In this document: positions 11,305 to 22,509 of the stretch, one piece after another | Numbering within the stretch: position 1 is the stretch's first letter | Layout: every line of letters starts with the position of its first letter | NCBI RefSeq assembly: GCF_029852145.1 | Contig: NC_079969.1 | Coordinates: 5,146,001-5,210,000, forward strand | Direction: 5' to 3' | DNA length: 64,000 bases | Source: Microplitis mediator | Taxonomy: Eukaryota > Arthropoda > Insecta > Hymenoptera > Braconidae | The notes under the pieces: generated by a model | Seen by the model: only the letters and a program-made list of their open reading frames with translations | What the model was told of the DNA's origin: nothing | Database searches by the model: none | Position numbers and translations under genes: made by a program

Positions 11305-12647
11305 ATGTGTCTAAAAAATTTATGGATTGTCGTGGTCGTAATGTCGTTCGCCAAAATACAGGTAATTAATTGAATAATTCAAATAAAAAATATTGTTAAC
11401 ATGTCTTACAAAAAAAATAAAAACAGAAAAAATAACAGATCATTGCTTCTAACTAACGACTGAAAAAATGACAGTTTCCAAAAAGAATGTTAGGATTTTC
11501 CTAAAATACTAAAAAAGAGTCCATTTTAAATTTAAAAATTAATTCTTGAGAATTGCATTTAATTAAATTCCCGTGAAAAAAAAAATTCATATAATTATAT
11601 CTTAACTTTAACACGATATAATTTTATAAAATTATACAGAGTAAATATGTTGACTGAGATTAGTTTTACGGTGACAGTAATTGGTCGTCTTTATCGATGA
11701 AAAAATCGCGGCGCCTGGGCTCAATCCTGGGTCGTTTGGGTTTGAAGTCTGAGCTGCTTACCACTGAGCCAAACTACGCACGTGAGCATGCGGTTCAATT
11801 GTATATTTATTTTGATACTGAATCTTGCATGTATGTTTATTTTGATCATGAATTTTTATGAAATCTTCTTATCCCAGCGATTATTTAGTAACTGAATTAT
11901 TATACAAAATTTTTCAAAATTCATGCACTCAGACGCCATGACATGGACTCAGAAGTTGTCATTAGATAGAATTCGATAAAAAATAATTATATAAAATTTT
12001 ATATGATTCTATCTGATTGCATAAAATTTTTTCCCGAGTACAAACTTGAAACTGTTATTTTTATAGACTTTTGACACTTTTTCAAAGCGTCACGCTACTA
12101 CATAAAATTGTTATTTTACCTGTTTCTTATTTTGCGAGTGAAATTCTGGCGTAATTGGATAATAAAAAAACTTTTTAATTTTTTGAAGGCATATTCAGTT
12201 GATAATAATTCAGCGGAAGAAATCGAAGATTGTTTGTGTCCCGTAGATTTATCCAATGCCGGAACAGTTAAAAATAATAAGATAAGAAGTGTTGCTGATA
12301 ATAATCGCCAAAAAATAATAATTAATAATGTTGCAAATGAAGTGAGAACATTAACTATTTCTAATAATGATGCAGGAATGTCTATTACTAATGGAAATAA
12401 AAATAAGAACACCGTCACTATTCATACGAGTAGTGGTACAATTACTATTGATAATAATACTAACAATGTAAATACTTTTACTATCCAAGGTAATAGTAAA
12501 AGGATTGTTATTAATAATAATAGTGGTAATCGAAATACCTTTACTATTAATGGCGATAGTGGATCGATTACTATTAATAATAAAATGACACGAAATGTGA
12601 ATACCGTTACTGTAAATGGAAAAAGAGGACGGCCGTCAAATATTTGA
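11305..12647 (+). CDS. Secreted Asn/Thr-rich beta-solenoid-like protein, copy 1 (C-terminus replaced)
   Basis: Exons 11,305-11,361 and 12,189-12,647 join in phase 0 to give 171 residues. Exon 1 (MCLKNLWIVVVVMSFAKIQ) is a signal peptide and nothing else. After a short acidic start come tandem units of about 21 residues of the form N-x-N-T-x-T-I-x-G-x-S-x-x-I-x-I-N-N-N: two short runs of alternating Thr/Ile/Val separated by Asn/Gly/Ser turns. This pattern is what coils of a left- or right-handed beta-solenoid look like. Compared with copy 3, the frame leaves homology at 12,631 and ends after a few unrelated residues, so the last coil and the ITANNY-type end are missing. I do not recognise the family; silk, egg-coat, ice-binding or venom roles are all guesses. 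Confidence 0.75.
11700..11795 (-). repeat. tRNA-like SINE fixed in the intron of copy 1
   Basis: On the minus strand TTTGGCTCAGTGGTAAGCAG (box A-like) is followed by GGATTGAGCCC (box B-like; GGATCGAGCCC in copy 3). The same repeat sits at the same place in the introns of copies 2 (about 16,080-16,170) and 3 (about 20,640-20,735). It was therefore inserted before the segmental duplications. Confidence 0.6.
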
Positions 12648-12678
12648 ACCGTTTTTCACGATTAATTTTTTTCCGTGT

Positions 12679-13112
12679 AATTGTGTCGAACAATTTTTTT
12701 TTCACGTTCAATTTTATGAAAAGGTATTAATAATAAATTAACTAAATAAATGCAGTTTTTTTTTGTAACGCAAATTATTTTATATTGTTTTAATTTTCAA
12801 AGATTTATTCAGCGATTTTTTTTGTATTTTCTACAGGTGAATTTTCTTTTCGAAAAAGAAAAATTTTAAATCTGACAATTTTTCAATCTAAATTACAAAA
12901 CTTGTAATTAATAAGAAAACTATAATAAAGTATACTTTTTCGAAAAGACAATTCACCTGTAGAAAATAAAAAAAAATAGCTGAATAAATCTTTGAAAATT
13001 AAAACAATATAAAAAAATTTGCGTTACAAAAAAAAACTGCATTCATTTAGTTAATTTATCATTAATACCTTTTCATAAAATTGAACGTGAAAAAAAAATT
13101 GTTCGACACAAT
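12679..13112. repeat. Long perfect-looking inverted repeat (two ~177-bp arms)
   Basis: Arms at 12,679-12,855 and 12,937-13,112 are nearly perfect reverse complements, with an 81-base spacer. The left arm starts AATTGTGTCGAACAA and the right arm ends with its complement. It begins 31 bases after the stop of Asn-rich copy 1, whose 3' end is rearranged. A TTTTTTTCCGTGT word precedes it, as in several other palindromic elements here. Probably a fold-back element. Confidence 0.75.
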
Positions 13113-13229
13113 TAGTTTTTCATTGGTTATTGGTATTATTAGCTATTACGACTTGATTCCCTGAATTAAAGTTAATTGCTTTTGATTCGGGTTAATTTAA
13201 TGAAATAATAAAATTCAAAATCGTTATTC

Positions 13230-13620
13230 ACTTTTACTGTCTTGGATATTCCTGAAAACTATTTGAGAAAGTACTGGTTACTATCTCAGACAGTATACAG
13301 TCCTGTCTTGCGCAGTAACCACTGCCATCTACAGATCGACACACGTGCTATCTGCAGATAGTATCTTGTAATATCTTAGGAACGTGCCTATACTTTCCTG
13401 CAAAGTACTCGTTACTTTACAGATGCCACTGGCTACTGTCTAAGAGTGTACTATATGAGATATTGGTGGTTTCTGTCTGGGAAAGTACTCAGTACTATCC
13501 AGAGAGTAGTGGATACAGTCTAGATAGTATACAGTGCTTTCTGAAATTTTTTTTTTACAGAAAGTACTCAGTACTATCTCAGAGAGTTGCCACTACTATT
13601 TTTTATTTTCCGTGTAGCAA
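13230..13620. repeat. Repeat of AGTACTG / TACTATCTC words
   Basis: Words such as AGTACTGGTTACTATCTC and CAGTACTATCTCAGAGAGT occur many times in both orientations, ending at TATTTTCCGTGTA. The ORF at 13,463-13,690 lies mostly inside it and is rejected. Confidence 0.5.
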
Positions 13621-13854
13621 TGTTTTTGAGCTCAAGGAGCTCGAAAATAGCGGAAAGTTTTTAGGGCTGGCCCGCAGGGTCAACCGATAGACCGATTTTT
13701 TATGAAAAATTCAACTATAAATTATTGGTTTTGCTTTTACATCATAAATTGTTTTAGTTGAGATTAAAGATATCATAGAATTTTTTAATCATTTTAGTTG
13801 TGGAACATTTGATTTGAGTATTTCTTATCATTTTTTCAGAAAAAAAAAACTAAA

Positions 13855-14588
13855 ATGACCAAATTTACTTTGTTGTTATCAATTATTTTATTTATTGGCA
13901 TCTATGCTACTGCAGTTAGAGCATGCCAAGGGAATTGGGTAAGTAATAATTATTATTATTATGTAGTAAAAAAAAAGTAACAAACTTGAAGCTACGACAG
14001 ATAACTTAAATTAAATTTTTGAATTTAAATTTGATTTTTAAAAAAATATAAAATTTTGTTTTAACATATATAAAAGTGGAAACATTTAAAAATTTTCAGG
14101 GTTTTATCATACACTCAAAAAAATTACGTAAAATTTAGTTTTCTTTATTTTTCAGTTTAAAGACCCATAACTTTTAAAATTTTGAATTTACGAATTCGCG
14201 TCATAAGACGTTTTTTGTAGACAATTTTAACCTCTACAAAAAAGTCTTATGCCGCGAGCACGAAAATTTGAAATTTAAAAAGTTACAGCGGTTAATTAAC
14301 AACCCATAAAAATGCTCACAATTAATTTTTAACGTAAGACTCTGTAACTTTTCAAATTTTCGTAACTTTTGTCTTTTTTTGTTGTGGTTTCATCAGAGTA
14401 AAATATAAACAAAAAGATATTTCATCAACGAGCAATGAAGTTATTTAAATAATTAATTTTTATGTTCTCAATAGTGTCATTCTTTTGCTGGCTATGATTG
14501 CGGTTGTGACGATTACGTTTGTAGTTCATCCCTGTTTCAAGGCGTTTGCATAACCCGTGATCAAGCTATGTTAAATATTATTGGATAA
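13855..14588 (+). CDS. Knottin-like secreted peptide, copy D (complete, two exons)
   Basis: Exons 13,855-13,938 and 14,475-14,588 join in phase 0 (GTAAGT donor, CAATAG acceptor) to give 65 residues. Exon 1 is a signal peptide starting MTKFTLLLSIILF and ending near AVRA. The mature peptide is about 44 residues with cysteines spaced C-x4-C-x7-C-x1-C-x4-C-x8-C. One glycine separates the third and fourth cysteines, where copy B has them adjacent. The tail ends MLNIIG. It is on the opposite strand to copies A-C and lies between Asn-rich copies 1 and 2, so this is a locally inverted duplicate. An acceptor directly before the start indicates a 5' untranslated exon that I could not place. Probable secreted effector or defence peptide; function unknown. 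Confidence 0.75.
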
Positions 14589-15310
14589 ATAAAACAAAAT
14601 ATTGTTAAAAAATCCAAAAGTGCACACTTGCAACACTCATGTTTTATGTTGAATAATAAATTTACTATTATAAATTGTCAAACTATATATTTCTTCCCCA
14701 ATTAAAGAAGATGATTTGCAATGATTTACAATGTTCAATCTCCATGATTTAAAAAATATTTGAATTATTTTGAACAATTCGAGTTCAAATCATTTTAAGT
14801 CATTTCAAAGCAACTTTCTTAATGAAAATTATGAAAAAACTAAAATAAATTCCATCGGTTTAATTAACAAACAAAAAATTTCTTAACCGAAGTTTATTAT
14901 TTTAACAACTCAAAATACTTGTATTTTTCTTTTATTGCTGAAACGGTATATCCTATACAACAATCTTATAGTAATCTTATAGCAATCTTGATCAAGTCTG
15001 GTCACCAGTACACTAGTTATCTACGTCTTTATGTAACTATGAATCTTTCTGCAGACACTGGTACAAAGTTTTCGATTGCAAGTATTGTACGAAATTAAAA
15101 AAAAAATTTTTTTCAATATTGTTAGTGTCGAACTTAAGTGGGCAGATTTTTAGTCAATTGAAAACGTTTTTAAAACATAATTTCGAAAACGTATACTTAC
15201 TAAAAATACGTTTTGAAAATCATTTTCTAAAAACTTTATCATCTAGTTTGAAACTTTTTCACGTAAAGTTTTAAATCAATCATATTTTCTACTATTGAAA
15301 TCCTAAGAGT
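14589..15310. other. Intergenic; inverted match to the flank of copy B
   Basis: About 14,640-14,900 is a diverged inverted match to 4,560-4,870. The segment from about 15,110 begins the duplicated block that also precedes copy 3 (19,620 onward), starting with TTTTTCAATATTGTTAGTG-like sequence. Confidence 0.5.
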
Positions 15311-15706
15311 TAGAAAAAAGTTAAACTTGAATTCGAAACTGTCTCAAATTCAGAAGTTTTACATCAAAAGTATAAATTATATGTTGGCGCGTTTAACGAC
15401 TGAGGCGACAGAGGTGACCTCGATCATGTGACAAAAATATGCGTACAATTAAGGGGAAAAAACCGTTGTTTTTTCCATCGCAAATCTACTTGAGGTGTTG
15501 TCACTATCAGTTATTGAGATATCATATCTCTTAATTATAACTTAGCTCAGTAATGTTTTGGGTAAAATATTTCATATATTCTTTTAACTGTAATCGATAT
15601 CGACAAATACAAATATTGGTCACTACTGTAGACAGTTTGCAGAACAATTAACAACATATCTACTGTAAACTATACCTCCTGTCTCATAATAATATATTTT
15701 TTAAAA

Positions 15707-17197
15707 ATGTGTCTAAAAAATTTACTGATTGTCGTGGTCGTAATGTCGTTCGCCGGAATAAAGGTAATTAATTAATTAAATAATTTGAATAAAAAATATT
15801 GTTAACATGTCTCACAGAAAAAATAACAGATCATTGCTTCAAACTAACGACTGAAAAAATGACAGTTTCCAAAAAGAATGTCAGGATTTTACTGAAATAT
15901 TAACAAAGAGTCCATTTTAAATTTAAAAATTAATTTTTGAGAATTACATTTAATTACATTCCCGTGAAAAAAAAAAAAAAATCATATAATTATATCTTAC
16001 CTTCAACACGATATAATTTTATAATATTATACAGAGAGTAAATGTGTTGACTGATTAGTTTTACGGTGACAGTAATTGGTCGCTTGTGCTCGATCCTGGG
16101 TCGTTTGGGTTTGAAGTCTGAGCTGCTCACCACAGAGCCAAACTACGCACGTGAGCATGCGGTCTCAATTGTATATTTATTTTGATGCTGAATCTTGCAT
16201 GTATGATTATTTTGATCATGAATTTTTATGAAATCCTTTTATTCCAGCAATTATTATTTCGTAACTGAATTATTATACAAAATTTTACAAAATTCATGCA
16301 CTCAGCCGCCATGACATGGAGTCAGAAGTTGTCATTAGATAGAGTTCGATAAAAAATAATTATATAAAATTCTATATGATTATATCTGATTACATAAAAA
16401 TTTTTTCCCGAGTACATACTTGAAACTGTCATTTTTACGGACTTTTGCCACTTTTTCAAAGCGTCATGCTACTATACATAAAATTGTTATTTTACCTGTT
16501 TCCTATTTTGCGAGTGAAATTCTGACGTAATTGGATAATAGAAAAATTTTTTAATTTAATGAAGGCATACTCAATTGATAATAATTCAGAGGGAGAAATC
16601 AAAGATTCTTTGTCTACCGTAGATTTATCCAACACCGGGATAGTTAAAAATAATAAGATAAGAAGTGATGCTGACAATAATCGCCAAAAAATAATAATTA
16701 ATAATGTTGCAAATGAAGTTAGAACAATTACTATTCCTAATAATGATGCAGGAATGTCTATTACCAATGGAAATCAGAATACGAACACCGTTACTATTAA
16801 TACGAGTAGTGGTACAATTACTATTGATAATAATGCTAACAATTTAAATACATTTACTCTCCAAGGTACTAGTAAAAGGATTATCATTAATAATGATAGT
16901 GTTAATACGAACACCTTTACTATTAAAACTAGTGATGGTACAATTACTATCGATAATAATAGTAACAATTTAAATACATTTACTATCCAAGGTAAGAGTA
17001 AAAGGATTATTATTAATAATAATAGTGGTAATACGAATATCTTTACTATTAATGGCGATAGTGAATCGATTACTATCAATAACAAATTGACGCGAAATTT
17101 GAATACTATTACTGTAAATGGAAGAAGAGGACAGATCACTGTCAATGATAGAAATCCCTCCAATAATGTTAATATAATTACAGCCAATAATTTTTAA
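15707..17197 (+). CDS. Secreted Asn/Thr-rich beta-solenoid-like protein, copy 2 (two extra coils)
   Basis: Exons 15,707-15,763 and 16,565-17,197 join in phase 0, giving 229 residues. Signal peptide, acidic linker and coil pattern are as in copies 1 and 3. Exon 2 is 42 residues (126 bases, two coils) longer than in copy 3. The extra part is a tandem duplication: the pair of coils from about 16,795 to 16,920 is repeated at about 16,921-17,046 with some substitutions. The C-terminus (NNVNIITANNF) is intact. The TATA box has one substitution relative to copies 1 and 3. No cysteines occur in the repeats, so any fold is not held by disulphides. Confidence 0.8.
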
Positions 17198-17355
17198 TGA
17201 ACTTACTTGTAAAAAAAAATTGTAGATATCAATAGTAATATTTTTGATGACATAATTAATACGGAAAAATATAAAATGACTTCTATTAAAGATGATAATA
17301 ATAATTATTGTCATTATTATAGTTCTTAATTATTGTTGCAATAAATTTTGTTTAT

Positions 17356-17733
17356 ATTCCCTCATTAAACAACTGAATTCGATCGAATTAAACAGAATTA
17401 AATTTTTAATTCAGATAAATTCTGTTAATTTGGTACCTAACTTAAAAATTAATTCTGTCTAATTCGGCAGGAAAACCAGAATTTGTCCAAATTAAAGCGA
17501 ATTTAAATAATTCGATTCGGTTTAATTCCGTTTAATTTGAAAATGATTCTCCAATTTCTGGTTCTGAATCCGTATTAAACTGAATTAAAACGAATTTGAA
17601 ATTTTTAAATCTGTTTTATTCTGTTCAATGCAAATTCAAATTTTCAATTCAGTTGAATTCTGTTTTGCAGAATTTGACAGAATATAACAGAATTAAAATT
17701 TTTAATTCGGTCGGATTCAGTAGTTTAATCAGG
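17356..17733. mobile_element. Palindromic element with CCCT(C/G)ATTAAAC ends
   Basis: The 3' flanks of copies 2 and 3 are homologous, and this block is absent from copy 3 (between GTTTAT and TTAACTAT near 22,287). Its ends are CCCTCATTAAAC and GTTTAATCAGGG, and the interior is built from GAATTAAA/TTTAATTC words. It is a post-duplication insertion. Confidence 0.65.
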
Positions 17734-17897
17734 GTTAACTATTCAAAATATATATTTGTATAAATAAAAGTATATAATTGTGTTTTGGAATTGTAGTTGA
17801 TGATTACATAGCTACCACAGAAAGTACTGCAAAACTTATTTCATTTTTCACTCTCCTGTAAAATTTTTTTTTTTAATTACGTAATTACGTCTCTATT

Positions 17898-18224
17898 CCC
17901 GATGAAAAAAGATTTTATACAATTATATATAGACTATATATGATTATATATAGACTATACATAATTGGATAGAAAAAATGGCCCGATCCAATTGTATAGA
18001 AATTGTATACAATTCTATATAATTATATACAATTCTATATATTGCAATTACATAGAATTGTATATAATTATATAGAATTGTATATAATTTGTATAAAATT
18101 GTATATCATTTGTATAGAATTGTATATAATTTCTATACAATTTCTATACAAATTGTATACAATTGGATCGGGCCATTTTTTGTATATAATTTTATACAAT
18201 TGTATAAAATCTTTTTTCATCGGG
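17898..18224. mobile_element. Palindromic MITE, 327 bp, absent from the paralogous site
   Basis: Ends read CCCGATGAAAAAAGATTTTA and the exact complement. The interior contains GGCCCGATCCAATTGTATA in both orientations. The same flank in copy 3 (22,440-22,465, CTCTATTACAAAATTCTGCG) is uninterrupted and serves as the empty site, with a TT(A) target. Elements sharing the GGGCCATTTTT core occur at 35,310-35,570 and 53,239-53,361. Confidence 0.75.
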
Positions 18225-18289
18225 TTAGAAAATTCTGCGTAGAATAGGATGGGAATTCATATAAAACGAATGAGTCTATTAAGTAAATC

Positions 18290-19610
18290 TGCTGTTGCCA
18301 GAGCATAGCACTGGATAGATAATTAGGCAGCCGGTAGCAGCACCTAATATACATAATTACTCAGATTTCTTCAGATATGTTCAGATATGGAGGAGTCATA
18401 TCTTGACGATAACTTGATGGAAACTTTTTGTGTCAACTAGACGACAAATTGTGACAATCAACTGGCGTAAACTTTCTGTGAAAGTTGAAGTCAGATTGTA
18501 ACTAACACTTACAAAGTGTGAAGTTGTCCTCAAGTTGATCGCCACTACCAAAAAGTCAGTGTTGGTTAATTGCGATGATCAATTGGACGATAACTCCACA
18601 CTTTGTAACTGGTGACTACAACTTGGCTTCAAATTTCTATTGCGCACAATTTGACAACGAGTTGCAGCAGTAAACTGACGCCAACTTGGCTGTCTGGGTA
18701 CGCTGATAACAAGACTTTCTGTTCAGAAAATTGGTGACAATTTACTGCCGCGACCTGTCGCCAACTTTCTATAGCAATTTGATGTCTACTTGTCGTCAAT
18801 TCATGGAAATGTCAATTTTTCGTTAAACTTAGCGACAAGTTGCAGCAGTAGGTTGTCATTAGTTTCTCTTCAGCTTGGCTGTCAGAGATAATATTCGCCG
18901 ATAGCTACACCTTTGCTCAGCAAGCTCTGCAGTGAATCGTTTTCGGCTAACTTAACGACAAGTTTATGGTAAGACTCGGCTGAATAATACTTGCGTGCAA
19001 GTTGATACAAATCAACTGCCGTCATCTGAATGTAATTGACAAAAAATCTTGCCGTTAATTTGAAGTGAAACTTTAAATCAACTTAACGTCATTGTCTGAC
19101 AGTAACACTTGTAGTCAAATTGAATTCAGTTACAGACAATTTACTGTCAACTCAACGGTAACTGCTTGCTCTCCAACACTTTCTTTTAAGTCGGCTCTAG
19201 AATACGGCAGCAGCTTGAAGTTAACTTGTGGATAAGGTGGCTATCAGGGTTACCATAAAACATATATGCATTTACCGCGTGTAAGAAAACCGTCGACGCA
19301 TGGTAATTGTCTATTGTATGAAAATAGTGATTTAATACAATGACATAATAAATAAACTAACGCCATCAATAGAAGACACTACGGCAGTTTGAATCAGGAT
19401 TTCAAGCTATCAACTTTGTGACCAGCATAGTTCTTTTTTTTCGTTCTGTATATTTTATGTGAGATTACAAAAAGCGGCAATAATTATTCTTCAATTCGTA
19501 CATCAATAATATTATTCATCACTTTAAATGACAAGTAAGTAATGATAAATAGCCAGAGTTTTCACGATGTGTAGAGAATTGCTTGCATAATTTTAAAAAT
19601 AGTAGCTGCT
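18290..19610. repeat. Large composite of GACAACTTG/CAAGTTGTC words
   Basis: About 1.3 kb between copies 2 and 3 is made of words such as ACTTGTCG and AGTTGCAGCAGTAAACTG, repeated in both orientations. The borders CCGGTAGCAGCACCTAATA (18,331) and TAGTAGCTGCTACCGATAAT (19,601) are inverted. Similar GGTAGCAGCACC/GGTAGCTGCTACC borders enclose part of 46,080-46,145. No gene is seen. Confidence 0.5.
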
Positions 19611-20246
19611 ACCGATAATTTTTTTCCATATTGTTAGTGTCGAACTTAATGTGTGCAGATTTTTAGTCAATTGAAAACGTTTTTAAAACATTATTTCGAA
19701 AACGTATATTTACCAAAAATACGTTTTGAAAATCATTTTCTAAAAACTTTATCATCCGGCTTAAAATTCTTTCACGTAAAGTTATAAATCAATTATATTT
19801 TCTACTATTGAAATCCTAAGAGTTAGAAAAAAGTTAAACTTGAAGTTCGAAACTGCCTCAAATTCAGAAGTTTTACATTAAAAGTATAAATTATATCTTG
19901 GCGCGTGTAACGACTGAGCGACTGAGGTGACCTCGATCATGTGACGAGAATATGCGTATAAACAATGGGCAAAAACCGTTAATTTTTCCATTGCAAATCT
20001 ACTTGAGGTGTTTTCACTATCAGTTATTGAGATATCGTATCTCCTTATTATAATTAAATTATAACTTCAATAATAAGTATTAGGTAATAAATTTCATATA
20101 TTCTTTTAACTGCAATTGATAATAATAATAGTATTGATATCAACGAATATAAATATTGGTCACTACTATAAACAGTTTGCAGAACAATTAACAACATATC
20201 TACTGTAAAGTACACCTCCTGTCTCATAATAATAAATTTTTAAAAA

Positions 20247-21636
20247 ATGTGTCTAAAAAATTTATTGATTGTCGTGGTCGTAATATCGTTCGCCGGAATA
20301 CAGGTAATTAATTAAATAACTTAAATAAAAAATATTGTTAACATGTCTTACAAAAAAAATAAAAACAGAAAAAATAACAGATCAATGCTTCAAACTAACT
20401 GAAAAAATGACAGTTTCCAAAAAGAATGTCAAGATTTTACTAAAATATTAAAAAAAAGTCCATTTTTAATTTTAAAATTAATTCTTGAAAATTGCATTTA
20501 ATTACATTCCCGTGAAAAAAAAAATTCATATAATTATATCTCAACTTTAACACGATATAATTTTATAAAATTATACAGAGAGTAAATATGTTGACTGATT
20601 AGTTTTACGGTGACAGTAATTAGTCGTCTTTATCGATGAAAAAATCGCGGCGCCTGGGCTCGATCCTGGGTCGTTTGGGTTTGAAGTCTGAGCTGCTTAC
20701 CACTGAGCCAAACTACGCACGTGAGCATGCGGTCTCAATTGTATATTTATTTTGATACTGAATCTTGCATGTATGATTATTTTGATCATGAATTTTTATG
20801 AAATCTTCTTATCCCAGCGATCATTTTTTAACTGAATTATTATACAAAATTTTAGAAAATTCATGCACTCAAACGCCATGACATGGACTTAGAAATTGTC
20901 ATTAGATAGAGTTCGATAAAAAATAATTATATAAAATTCTATATGATTGTATCTGACTACATAAAATTTTTTTTCCGGGTTCATTCTGGAAACTGTAATT
21001 TTTACAGAATTTTAACACTTTTTCAAAGCGTCACGCTACTACATAAAATTGTTATTTTACCTGTTTCTTATTTCGCGAGTGAAATTCTGACGTAATTGGA
21101 TAATAAAAAAATTTTTTAATTTATTGAAGGCATATTCAATTGATAATAATTCAGAGGGCGAAATCGAAGATTCTTTGTCTACCGTAGATTTATCCAATGC
21201 CGGAATAGTTAAAAATATTAAGATAAGAAGTGTTGTTGACAATAATCGCCAAAAAATAATAATTAATAATGTTGCAAATGAAGTTAGAACAATTACTATT
21301 CCTAATAATGATGCAGGAATGTCTATTACTAATGGAAATAATAATGTGAACACCGTCACTATTAATACGAGTAGTGGTACAATTACTATTGATAATAATA
21401 CTAACAATGTAAATACATTTACTATCCAAGGTACCAGTAAAAGGATTGTTATTAATAATAATAGTGATAATGTGAATACCTTTACTATTAATGGCGATAA
21501 TGGATCGATTACTATTAATAACAAAATGACACGAAATGTGAATACCATTACTGTAAATGGAAAAAGAGGACAGATCACTGTCAATGATAGCGATCCTTCC
21601 AATAACGTTAATACAATTACTGCTAATAATTATTAA
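20247..21636 (+). CDS. Secreted Asn/Thr-rich beta-solenoid-like protein, copy 3
   Basis: Exons 20,247-20,303 and 21,130-21,636 join in phase 0, giving 187 residues. It starts MCLKNLLIVVVV, a signal peptide. The mature protein opens with an acidic linker (NNSEGEIEDSLSTVD), then one degenerate N-rich unit (RQKIIINNVANEV, TITIPNNDAG) and four regular coils, each N-V-N-T-x-T-I then S-x-x-I-x-I-x-N-N. It ends NTITANNY. Asn is about a quarter of the residues, mainly encoded by AAT. Copy 3 appears to be the least rearranged member and is a good reference for copies 1 and 2. Function unknown. Confidence 0.8.
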
Positions 21637-21676
21637 TGAGTTTACTTGTAAAAAAAAATTGTAGATATCAATAGTA

Positions 21677-22167
21677 CAGTAGAGTCTCTATAACTTTTTC
21701 GTTCTGTAACTTTGACTTCCCTTCATTTCTCCTCTGACAGCAGGGGAATTGTTCTCCCACTCTGTCACTCAACTGTACATGCGCAAAGGTAAAGCGCGGT
21801 TCTGCGCATAGGCATTGCGCGTATACTGAGTATTCTAACCCTTAATTCGTGTACGTAAATAAACATTTAAGTTAAATAAGCTTTAATATTGCGAAAATCA
21901 TTTTAAAAAAATAAAAAAACTTATTACTTGATGAAAAATGAGTTTCACTGGAAAAATTGATTTTCTATTTAAGAAGTTTAACAACAATAAAATTGACATA
22001 TTAATTTTGGAAAAACCTAACCTTTAAAATTTAAAAACCCGTGGGTCGTTTCGACTGACTTACACTTTTTTTAAGCCACGTCTTCTAGTAAAAAGAAGGG
22101 GTACTTCTACATTTTTAATTCCCGGAATTCGGGATTCGTCTGAGTTAAAGTTAGAGAGACTCCACTG
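21677..22167. mobile_element. TA-flanked pogo/Tc1-like MITE, 491 bp, with empty site in copy 2
   Basis: Ends are CAGTAGAGTCTCTATAACT and the complement of CAGTGGAGTCTCTCTAACTT, flanked by TA on both sides. At the paralogous place after copy 2 (about 17,234) the sequence reads ATAGTAATATTTTTG without an insert, so the duplicated TA is proven by comparison. A copy of identical length lies at 47,173-47,663. Confidence 0.9.
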
Positions 22168-22509
22168 TAATATTTTTGATGTCATAATTAATACGGAAAA
22201 ATATAAAATGACTTCTATTAAAGATGATCGTAATAATTATTGTCATTATTATAATTATTAATTATTGTTGCTATAAATTTCTGTTTATCTTAACTATAAA
22301 AATATATATTTGTTTATGTAAAAGTATATAATTGTATTTTGGAATTGTAGTTAATGAATACATAGTTACCATAGAAAGTACTGCAGAAATTATTTCATTT
22401 TTTACTCTCCTGTAAAAATTTTATTTTAAATTACGTAATTACGTCTCTATTACAAAATTCTGCGTTGGATAGGATAAGAATTCATATAAAAAGAATGAGT
22501 CTATTAAGT

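Noticed and set aside
16774..17314. Long antisense ORFs opposite the Asn-rich exons (also at 21,057, 12,116 and 24,986)
   Set aside because: AAT/ATT/ACT-rich repeats read as Ile/Val/Leu runs on the other strand and avoid stops by composition. No splice or start support.
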